Shown piece by piece: positions 57,514 to 64,000 of a stretch of DNA of 64,000 bases (within the stretch, counting starts at the first letter, position 1; each line of letters starts with the position of its first letter). The position numbers were made by a program, and so were the translations under genes. Origin of the DNA: Bog-532 sp963830385 (GTDB lineage: Bacteria > Actinomycetota > Actinomycetes > Streptosporangiales > Streptosporangiaceae); assembly GCA_963830385.1 (NCBI GenBank), contig CAWHMD010000002.1, forward strand, positions 1 to 64,000. The letters are read 5' to 3'. Below the pieces are notes generated by a model, which made no database searches, was not told the origin of the DNA, and worked only from the letters and a program-made list of their open reading frames with translations.

Positions 57514-58614
57514 ATGGAGATCAAGGTACGGGGCAGCGGCGGGTCCGGGGGCTGGCCGGAACCCGGGTGCCGGTGTGCCTCGTGCCGCCGGGCGGCGGCG
57601 GAGGGGCCGGGCCGGGAGCCGTTCCGGGTGGTGGTGGACGGGGTGCTGGAGCTTTCTGAGGCTGCTGAGGCTTTTGAGGTTGGTGGGGCTTCTGGTGCTG
57701 ATGGGGCGAAAGAGGTTTCTGGGGCTCCGGGGTACGGGGTGCGGCGGGTGGCTGGGGGGTGGGACGTGACCGGGCCGGACGGGAGCCGGCTGCTGACGGG
57801 ATCGCGGCCCGAGGTGCCCGCGGAGGCGGGCAGGTATGACGCCGTCCTGCTTGACCTGATCGGGGATCCGGCCCAGCTAGGGCTGCTGCGGCGGCGGGGC
57901 CTGGTGACCGGGGGGACGCTGGTGCTGGCCGGGTTCGCCGACCATCGGGTGCGGTCCGAGCGGGAACTGGCCCGGCGCTGCCGGTTCTGGGGGGCGGTGC
58001 CGGCGCGGGACGGCGGCACCTATTCGGTGCCAGCCGCGGGCCACGGCGGGGCGGCGAGGTCGCTGGGCCGGGTGCTGGTGCTCGGCGGGGCTGGCTCCGG
58101 CAAGTCGGCCGAGGCGGAGCTGCGGCTGGCGGCCGAGCCCGAGGTGACCTACGTGGCCACCGGCCGGGCGGACCCGGCCGACCCGGAGTGGACGGCCCGG
58201 ATCGGCGCTCATCAGCGGCGGCGGCCGCCCTGGTGGCAGACCCGGGAGAGCACCGACCTGGCCGGCCTGCTGTGGTCGGTCCCGGGTGCGATTCTGGTGG
58301 ACAGTGTGACGACCTGGCTGGCGGCGGCGATGGACGACTGTGGCAGCTGGGACGCCGGTACTGACGCGGCGGGCGGTACCGGCGCCGCGGGCGCCCGGCT
58401 GGCGGAGCGGATCGACGCCCTGGTGGCGGCCTGGCGGCAGGCTGACGGGTACGTGGTGGCGGTCAGCGACGAGACCGGCCTGGGAGTGGTCCCGGACACT
58501 CGGGCGGGCCGGTTGTTCCGCGATGAGCTGGGACGTCTCAACCAGCGGCTGGCCGCCGAGTGCGACGATTTCGTGCTCGTGGTGGCCGGGCGGCCGATGG
58601 CCGTGGCCGACTGA
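57514..58614 (+). CDS. cobU: Adenosylcobinamide kinase/guanylyltransferase (CobU) with N-terminal extension
   Basis: 366 residues. The C-terminal about 175 are CobU: P-loop VLVLGGAGSGKSAEAELRLA, TYVATGRADPADPEWTARIG, HQRRRPPWWQTRES and VVAVSDETGLGVVPDTRAGR. It converts adenosylcobinamide to its GDP derivative in B12 synthesis. The first about 190 residues start like a PhnP/MBL-fold protein (GGWPEPGCRCASCRRA) but the HxHxDH metal motif is absent. A GC-poor stretch of G/A/S/E codons (57651-57732) is inserted there. No other cob genes are in the window. Start ATG 57514 or 57487. Confidence 0.85.
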   Translation: MEIKVRGSGGSGGWPEPGCRCASCRRAAAEGPGREPFRVVVDGVLELSEAAEAFEVGGASGADGAKEVSGAPGYGVRRVAGGWDVTGPDGSRLLTGSRPEVPAEAGRYDAVLLDLIGDPAQLGLLRRRGLVTGGTLVLAGFADHRVRSERELARRCRFWGAVPARDGGTYSVPAAGHGGAARSLGRVLVLGGAGSGKSAEAELRLAAEPEVTYVATGRADPADPEWTARIGAHQRRRPPWWQTRESTDLAGLLWSVPGAILVDSVTTWLAAAMDDCGSWDAGTDAAGGTGAAGARLAERIDALVAAWRQADGYVVAVSDETGLGVVPDTRAGRLFRDELGRLNQRLAAECDDFVLVVAGRPMAVAD

Positions 58615-58783
58615 CCGCAAGGCCGGCCACGCCGCCTCTTGCGGCCGGGGGTGCCTTTATTTACGCTGCGATAACGATACGGGCGTCCGCGCGTCCGCTC
58701 GGCTGGCACGCCATGGGCGTTGACAGCTACCTTTAGCCCGAGGGGGTAGTCCGGGGAGTCGTGTGTGACGAGGTGAGTACGCC

Positions 58784-59674
58784 ATGACGCGCGTCGTTGT
58801 CGTCGGTGACCTTATGACCGACGCCGTCGCCCACGCGCATTTCCCCCTGGCCCGCGGCAGCGACACCGCGGCGACCGTTTCCATGCACGGAGGCGGTTCC
58901 GGGGCGAACGTCGCCGCCTGGCTTGCCGTGGACGGCAACGATGTCGCGTTCGTGGGCCGCCGCGGCGCGGACATCGCCGGCCGGAACCGCGACATGGAGC
59001 TGATGGGTTACGGCGTGGACGCGCGCCTGGTCATGGACCCCGAGCGGCCCACCGGGACGTGCGTGGTCATGGTCACCCACAAGGGTGAGCACACCATGCT
59101 GTCCGATCCGGGGGCCAACTCGGCGCTGTCCCCGGAAGACCTGCCCCGCGACCTGTTCGCAGCCGGCAACCACATGCACGTCTCCGGCTACACGCTGCTC
59201 AGCGAGGGCGCGCGCCCGGCCGCCCTGGCCGCCATCCAGTACAGCATCCGGGCCGGCATGTCGGTCTCGGTCGACGCGGCGTCGGCGGCACCGCTGGAAC
59301 GGGCCGGGGCCGAGCCGTTCCTCGAGCTCAGCAACGGCGCCTCCCTGCTGTTCGTGAACGAGGCGGAGAGCCAGGTGCTCACCGGCCGGGACGACGCCGA
59401 GCAGGCCGCCCGGGTCCTCACCGCCTGGTACCCCCAGGTCGTGGTCACGATGGCGGGGAACGGAGCGCTGTTCTACGCCAACGGCCGCCCGCCGGTCCAG
59501 GTGCCCGCTCCCCCGGTGGACCGGATCATCGACGGCACCGGCGCGGGCGACGCCTTCTGCGCCGGATTCCTGGCCGCCTGGCTGGACAAGAAACCGCCGG
59601 TTGAGGCCCTGTCCAGCGGTTGCCGGCTGGCCGCCCACGCGATGGGCCTGGTCGGCGCCCGGCCGGTTCTGTAG
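58784..59674 (+). CDS. PfkB-family carbohydrate kinase
   Basis: 296 residues, ribokinase fold. Signature 1: GGGSGANVAAWLAVDGNDVA; signature 2: DGTGAGDAFCAGFLAAWLDK with the catalytic Asp. Substrate-specific residues do not allow a choice among ribose, fructose, adenosine or nucleoside. ATG 58784. It is followed 6 bp later by an SDR gene, so the two form an operon. Confidence 0.9.
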   Translation: MTRVVVVGDLMTDAVAHAHFPLARGSDTAATVSMHGGGSGANVAAWLAVDGNDVAFVGRRGADIAGRNRDMELMGYGVDARLVMDPERPTGTCVVMVTHKGEHTMLSDPGANSALSPEDLPRDLFAAGNHMHVSGYTLLSEGARPAALAAIQYSIRAGMSVSVDAASAAPLERAGAEPFLELSNGASLLFVNEAESQVLTGRDDAEQAARVLTAWYPQVVVTMAGNGALFYANGRPPVQVPAPPVDRIIDGTGAGDAFCAGFLAAWLDKKPPVEALSSGCRLAAHAMGLVGARPVL

Positions 59675-59680
59675 GCCTTC

Positions 59681-60454
59681 GTGCCGGACTTCTTGCGCGA
59701 GCTGTTCGGCCTGGGCGGCCGGGTCGCGCTGGTCACCGGCGGCAGCTCCGGCATCGGCCGGGGCATCGCCGAGGCGCTGGCCGGGGCCGGCGCCCGGGTG
59801 GTGATCCTGGCCCGCGGCGAGGCCGACCTCAAGGAGACCGCGGCCGCGCTGGTGGATGCGGGCGGGACCGCCGCGTGGGTGAGTGCCGACCTGGCCGATC
59901 GGGCCGCGGTGGCGGCCGGGGCCGACGCGGCCGCGGAGGTGTTCGGTGAGCCGGACATCCTGGTCAACTGCGCCGGCATCAACCTGCGGCCGCCGTTGCC
60001 GGAGCTGTCGGACGGCCAGTGGGACGAGACGATGGCGGTCAACCTGACCGCGCCGTTCCTGCTCGGCCAGCGGTTCGGGCCGGGCATGGCGGCCCGCGGG
60101 TGGGGCCGGATCATCAACGTGACCTCGCAGCAGTACCACCGGGCGTTCGGCAACAGCGGCGGCTACGGCGCGTCCAAGGCCGGCCTGGCGGGGCTGACAC
60201 GATCCCAGTCCGAGGCCTGGTCCCCGTCCGGGGTGACGTGTAACTCGGTGTGCCCGGGGTTCGTGCCCACGCGGCTCAACGCGGTGATCGCCAACGACCC
60301 GGAACGCTCGGCGGCGATGGCGGCCCGCACGATGGTGCGCCGCAACGGGAAGCCGGGCGACTTCGCGGGGGCGGCGATCTTCCTGGCCAGTGAGGCGTCG
60401 GCGTTCGTGACCGCGCAGACGCTGTTCGTGGACGGCGGGTTCTCCGCCACCTGA
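59681..60454 (+). CDS. SDR-family oxidoreductase
   Basis: 257 residues. NAD(P) motif ALVTGGSSGIGRGIAEALAG, NAG-type ILVNCAGINLR, catalytic Ser in NVTSQQYH and YGASK (Tyr, Lys). Similar to gluconate/2-dehydro-3-deoxygluconate 5-dehydrogenases, which would fit the PfkB sugar kinase before it. GTG 59681. Confidence 0.9.
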   Translation: MPDFLRELFGLGGRVALVTGGSSGIGRGIAEALAGAGARVVILARGEADLKETAAALVDAGGTAAWVSADLADRAAVAAGADAAAEVFGEPDILVNCAGINLRPPLPELSDGQWDETMAVNLTAPFLLGQRFGPGMAARGWGRIINVTSQQYHRAFGNSGGYGASKAGLAGLTRSQSEAWSPSGVTCNSVCPGFVPTRLNAVIANDPERSAAMAARTMVRRNGKPGDFAGAAIFLASEASAFVTAQTLFVDGGFSAT

Positions 60455-60578
60455 GCTGCTGACCGGGCTCCGCGGTTTCGGGGGCGGGCCGGGGCACGGG
60501 GGACGAAAAGGGCGGCAGCGGGGCCCGAAAGCCGTGGCGGTGGCCTTGTTTGGTCGCGGCGGGCGGCACAATGGCGGC

Positions 60579-63098
60579 ATGGCCCGACGTTCTGCTACCC
60601 CACCTCCCCCGGCCGATTTCGAAGAGAACATCGTAGACATCGATGTTGCCGACGAGATGCGCGGGAGCTATCTCGAGTATGCCTACTCGGTCATCTACCA
60701 GCGCGCGCTGCCGGACGCCCGGGACGGGCTGAAGCCGGTCCAGCGGCGGATCCTGTACCAGATGAACGAGATGGGCCTGCGGCCCGATCGCGGGCACGTC
60801 AAGTGTGCCCGGGTGGTCGGCGAGGTGATGGGGCGGCTGCACCCGCACGGTGACAGCGCCATCTACGACGCGCTGGTGCGGATGGCCCAGCCGTTCGCGA
60901 TGCGGCTGCCGATGGTGGACGGGCACGGCAACTTCGGGTCCCAGGGCGGCGACGACCCGCCCGCGGCCATGCGCTACACCGAGGCCCGGATGACGGCCGC
61001 GGCCATGGAGATGGTCGGCTCGATCGACGAGGACACCGTCGATTTCCAGGCGAACTACGACGGGCAGGAGACGGAGCCGTCGGTGCTGCCCGCGGCGCTG
61101 CCCAACCTGCTGGTCAACGGGGCGGCCGGCATCGCGGTGGGGATGGCCACCAACATGGCGCCGCACAACCTGGGTGAGGTCATCGCCGCGGTGCGGTACC
61201 TGATCAAGCACCCGGACGCCAGCCTGGACGCGCTGATGCGGTACGTGCCCGGGCCGGACCTGCCGACCGGCGGCAAGATCGTCGGGCTGGACGGCATCCG
61301 GGACGCCTACGAGACCGGCCGCGGCATCTTCCGCACCCGCGCCACCTGCCGGATCGAGCAGATCACCGCGCGGCGGGCCGGCATCGTGGTCACCGAGCTG
61401 CCCTACGGCGTCGGGCCGGAGAAGGTCATCGCCCGGATCAAGGACCTGGTGCAGGCCAAGAAGCTGACCGGCATCACCGACGTCAAGGACCTCACCGACC
61501 GGCACCGGGGCCTGCAGCTGGTCATCGAGATCCGCAGCGGCTTCCACCCCGAGGCGGTACTGGCCGAGCTGTACCGGCTGACCCCGATGGAGGAGACCTT
61601 CGGGATCAACAACGTGGCCCTGGTCGACGGCCAGCCACGGGTGCTGGGCCTGCGCGAGCTGCTCAGCATCTACCTCGACCACCGCATCGAAGTGGTGCGG
61701 CGGCGCAGCGAGTTCCGGCGGCGCAAGCGCCAGGACCGGCTGCACCTGGTCGACGGCCTGATGATCGCGCTGCTGGACATCGACGAGGTCATCGGCGTGA
61801 TCCGGTCCAGCGACGACTCGGCCGCGGCCAAGCAGCGGCTGATGGCGGTGTTCGACCTGTCCGACATCCAGGCGCAGTACATCCTGGACACGCCGCTGCG
61901 GCGGCTGACCCGTTACGACCGGCTGGAGCTGGAACGTGAGCGCGACCAGCTGCGGTCCGAGATCGAGGCGCTGACCGAGATCCTGTCCTCGGAGGAGCGG
62001 CTGCGCGAGGTGGTGTCGAGCGAGCTGGCCGACATCGCCAAGCGGTTCAGCACGCCCCGGCGGACGGTGCTGCTGGAGGGCAGCGGGGCGGCGCTGACCG
62101 CCGCGGTGCCGCTCGAGGTGGCCGACGACCCGTGCACGGTGCTGCTGTCCACCACCGGCCTGCTGGCGCGGACCGCACCCGCCGCGGCCGGCGAGGACGC
62201 CTCACCCGACCAGGATTCACCGCCCGGCCAGGAGCGGTCCGCGCACGACGCGATCGTCTCGACCGCCCCCGCCACTGTGCGCGGCACGGTCGGCGTGGTC
62301 ACCTCGGCCAGGCTGATCAAGCTGAGCGTGCTGGAGTTCCCGGCGCTGCCGCCCAGTGCCGCGTTCCCGGGGCTGTCCGGCGGCACCCCGGTCACCGAGT
62401 TCATCGAGCTGGAGAGCGGCGAGACCGTGGTCGCGCTCGCCTCGCTGGACGACCCGCAAGCCGGGATCGCGCTGGGCACGGCCACCGGCGTGGTCAAGCG
62501 GGTGCTATCGGACTACCCGGCCAACCGCGACGAGTTCGAGATCATCGCGCTGAAAGACCAGGACCGGGTGATCGGCGCTGTCCAGCTGGCCAGCGAGGAC
62601 CGGGACCTGATGTTCATCAGCAGCGACGCCCAGTTGCTGCACTTCCCGGCCGCGACGGTGCGCCCGCAGGGCCGCAGCGCGGGCGGGATGGCCGGGATCC
62701 GGCTGGCGGCCGGGGCCACCGTGGTGTGGTTCGGGGCCGTGGATCCGGCCGCGCCGTCCGGGGCGGTGGTGGTCACCGTGGCCGGCAGCGACGGCGCGCT
62801 GCCCGGCACCGGGGCCGGCTCGGTCAAGGTCAGCGAGTACTCCGAGTTCCCGGCCAAGGGCCGGGCCACCGGCGGCGTGCGCTGCCAGCGGTTCCTCAAG
62901 GGCGAGGACGCTCTGGTGCTGGCCTGGGCGGGCGCCGCCCCGGCGCTCGGCGCGACCGAGGCTGGCGTGCCGGTGGAGCTGCCGTCCGAGCTGGGCCGCC
63001 GGGACGGCTCCGGGCTGCCGCTGCTGCAGCCGCTGGCCGCGATCGGCGGGACGCCGGCCGCCTTCGGCGGCAATTCCGGAGCTGGGCCAAAAGGTTAA
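60579..63098 (+). CDS. parC: DNA gyrase/topoisomerase IV subunit A (ParC-like)
   Basis: 839 residues. Type IIA topoisomerase A subunit. The breakage-reunion domain starts YLEYAYSVIYQRALPDARDG and includes the quinolone-region sequence RVVGEVMGRLHPHGDSAIYD; the active-site Tyr is in AAMRYTEARMT. The C-terminal pinwheel is degenerate: a GyrA-box-like QGRSAGGMAGI. This suggests the second, ParC-type A subunit found in many actinomycetes rather than the main GyrA. No B subunit (ParE) is in the window. ATG 60579. Confidence 0.88.
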   Translation: MARRSATPPPPADFEENIVDIDVADEMRGSYLEYAYSVIYQRALPDARDGLKPVQRRILYQMNEMGLRPDRGHVKCARVVGEVMGRLHPHGDSAIYDALVRMAQPFAMRLPMVDGHGNFGSQGGDDPPAAMRYTEARMTAAAMEMVGSIDEDTVDFQANYDGQETEPSVLPAALPNLLVNGAAGIAVGMATNMAPHNLGEVIAAVRYLIKHPDASLDALMRYVPGPDLPTGGKIVGLDGIRDAYETGRGIFRTRATCRIEQITARRAGIVVTELPYGVGPEKVIARIKDLVQAKKLTGITDVKDLTDRHRGLQLVIEIRSGFHPEAVLAELYRLTPMEETFGINNVALVDGQPRVLGLRELLSIYLDHRIEVVRRRSEFRRRKRQDRLHLVDGLMIALLDIDEVIGVIRSSDDSAAAKQRLMAVFDLSDIQAQYILDTPLRRLTRYDRLELERERDQLRSEIEALTEILSSEERLREVVSSELADIAKRFSTPRRTVLLEGSGAALTAAVPLEVADDPCTVLLSTTGLLARTAPAAAGEDASPDQDSPPGQERSAHDAIVSTAPATVRGTVGVVTSARLIKLSVLEFPALPPSAAFPGLSGGTPVTEFIELESGETVVALASLDDPQAGIALGTATGVVKRVLSDYPANRDEFEIIALKDQDRVIGAVQLASEDRDLMFISSDAQLLHFPAATVRPQGRSAGGMAGIRLAAGATVVWFGAVDPAAPSGAVVVTVAGSDGALPGTGAGSVKVSEYSEFPAKGRATGGVRCQRFLKGEDALVLAWAGAAPALGATEAGVPVELPSELGRRDGSGLPLLQPLAAIGGTPAAFGGNSGAGPKG

Positions 63099-63149
63099 TG
63101 GTCATGGGCCGGTTCACCGCTGGATAAACGGTTCCCGGCCCATGACCAT
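63098..63149. terminator. Hairpin terminator after the topoisomerase gene
   Basis: A 15-bp perfect stem (63098-63112 and 63135-63149, ATGGTCATGGGCCGG) with a 22-nt loop. It begins at the last base of the topoisomerase stop codon and is followed on the plus strand by GAGTTTTC. The next gene is convergent. Confidence 0.75.
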
Positions 63150-63174
63150 GGAGTTTTCAAATCCTGCAGGCGGC

Positions 63175-63531
63175 CTAAGCGATAAGGGCATGATGGCGGC
63201 CTACGCGGGCAGTGAGCCTGCGGGCAAAGGCCGCATCGGCCATCGCGGCGAGCAGATCACCCGGGCCGGCCGCGGGCTGGTCGGCGAGATGCCAGCCGCG
63301 GACGACCGCCAGCCCCTTGTGGCCGGGATAGAAGACGTCCCGGCGGAAGCACCCGGCGACGGCCAGCGCTTCCACGTCGGGGTGGTCATCGGGCAGATCC
63401 GCCACATAGGCGGCGGCGTCGAGGAGGGCCACTGCGTTTCGCGCGACACGCAGCGCGCTCACCCCGGTGCTGTTCAGCCGCCACCATGCCTGCTCGCGGA
63501 GAAACCGGGAGATCATCAATTGTCTGTTCAC
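63175..63531 (-). CDS. Hypothetical protein, paralog of the gene at 63720
   Basis: 118 residues. Mostly helical at the start (LREQAWWRLNSTGVSALRVA, RNAVALLDAAAYVADLPDDH), then CFRRDVFYPGHKGLAVVRGW and HLADQPAAGPGDLLAAMADA. The GLAVVRGW-LADQP region is shared with the incomplete gene at the window end. GTG 63531. No family recognised and no membrane or DNA-binding signature. Confidence 0.6.
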   Translation of the reverse strand: MNRQLMISRFLREQAWWRLNSTGVSALRVARNAVALLDAAAYVADLPDDHPDVEALAVAGCFRRDVFYPGHKGLAVVRGWHLADQPAAGPGDLLAAMADAAFARRLTARVGRHHALIA

Positions 63532-63605
63532 AATGCGTGATCGTACTCAACACTTTCCGTACTGACTAGCCCCTGAGCTGCAAAAAAACATCGTTGAAAT
63601 TCATT

Positions 63606-63676
63606 CCACAGGCATTTCGTGCAAGTCCACAATTGGTCCACAGGGGGTCCACAACGCGGTCCACAGGGACTCCACA
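63606..63676. repeat. Phased CCACA array (11-12 bp spacing)
   Basis: CCACA starts at 63606, 63627, 63638, 63649, 63661 and 63672. The last five are spaced 11, 11, 12 and 11 bp, close to one helical turn, and four of them are GTCCACA. TGGTCCACA at 63635-63643 region differs from the DnaA box TTGTCCACA at one base. It lies before the gene at 63175-63531 and after the end of its paralog. Confidence 0.7.
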
Positions 63677-63719
63677 GGAGGGCCCGCAACGTCCTTTGTG
63701 AGGGGGATATCGCGTCTGC

Positions 63720-64000
63720 TCACAGAATCGTGTCCGCGACGTCGGCGAGCTGCGGCACGTAAGGGCCGGGGATGGAATAACCGTCCGGCCGGGGCGCGGC
63801 CGGAACGGCGCCGCCGGCCGCGGCCGCCCGGCGGGCGGCGCGACTGGGAACGCCCCGCTCAGCACTCACGGTGACGGCGAGCGTGCCGAGCAGGTCCTGC
63901 TGGGTACCGGTCGGCTGGTCGGCCAGCTCCCAGCCGCGGACCACCGCCAGGCCGGTCTCGCCGGGGTCGAATGCGCCGGTCAGGAAGCAGCCTGCCCGGT
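63720..64000 (-). CDS. Hypothetical protein, 5' end outside the window
   Basis: Partial: the frame is open from the window edge to TGA at 63720. Visible residues include AGCFLTGAFDPGETGLAVVRG, WELADQPTGTQQDLLGTLAV and a basic/alanine segment RAARRAAAAGGAVPAAPRP, ending VPQLADVADTIL. The CF-GLAVVRGW-LADQP pattern matches the gene at 63175, so they are paralogs. The alanine-rich part is absent from the shorter paralog. Confidence 0.55.
   Translation of the reverse strand, partial: RAGCFLTGAFDPGETGLAVVRGWELADQPTGTQQDLLGTLAVTVSAERGVPSRAARRAAAAGGAVPAAPRPDGYSIPGPYVPQLADVADTIL

Noticed and set aside
63606..63676. Chromosomal origin (oriC) suggested by DnaA-like boxes and a nearby type IIA topoisomerase gene
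   Set aside because: The topoisomerase looks like the ParC-type subunit. dnaA, dnaN, recF and gyrB are absent, and most boxes match the consensus at only about 7 of 9 bases.

Overview
The window comes from a very GC-rich actinomycete (Actinomycetota). Supporting features are the codon bias, GTG starts, an ESX/type VII secretion core, an XRE/DUF5753-DUF397 pair, a SigB/F-type sigma factor with RsbW-, PP2C- and STAS-type partners, Ku plus a split LigD system, and a GAF-ANTAR regulator. The order or genus cannot be fixed from the sequence. No rRNA, tRNA, CRISPR array or prophage was found.

Layout. 1-1807 is an IS1182-family insertion sequence with 17-bp terminal inverted repeats. It cuts into a VOC-family gene whose 5' end, with the last codons of eccB, is present twice. 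2373-9386 holds eccB and eccD (minus) and divergent eccC (plus). 9389-16636 holds metabolic genes (DinB-like protein, LhgO-like oxidase, zinc dehydrogenase, secreted glycosidase-like protein), a frameshifted MFS gene and a VapBC-like toxin-antitoxin pair whose toxin overlaps the dehydrogenase. 16877-23379 holds acetyltransferases, a membrane-anchored hydrolase, a MarR gene next to an internally deleted MFS gene, and a DHA2-type MFS/MerR operon. 23581-27604 has a 781-residue membrane-anchored STAND NTPase, a 55-residue membrane protein and a DUF4097-like protein. 27591-38095 is a run of small enzymes and regulators, plus Ku.

38338-40288 carries the XRE/DUF5753 regulator, DUF397 protein and a STAS protein. 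40292-45249 is a minus-strand operon: PQQ-type beta-propeller, YihY/BrkB protein without a start codon, type II NADH dehydrogenase, and SCO1/thioredoxin-like lipoprotein. 45318-46030 is a decayed IS110 copy. 46264-48179 encodes the LigD-type polymerase and ATP-dependent ligase which, with Ku at 36534-37505, make up a bacterial NHEJ set. 48209-54422 is a general-stress/partner-switching block, and SigB/F-like promoter matches lie before several genes here and nearby. 54751-63098 contains a GT4 glycosyltransferase, ECF sigma factor, GAF-ANTAR regulator, CobU-like enzyme, PfkB kinase, SDR and a type IIA topoisomerase A subunit. The window ends with two paralogous unknown genes separated by CCACA motifs spaced 11-12 bp.

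The least explained items are the STAND NTPase with its extracytoplasmic domain, the PQQ/YihY same-frame junction, the phased repeats between the terminal paralogs, and the duplication beside the ESX genes. Several genes are broken: VOC (twice), two MFS transporters, IS110 and probably YihY.
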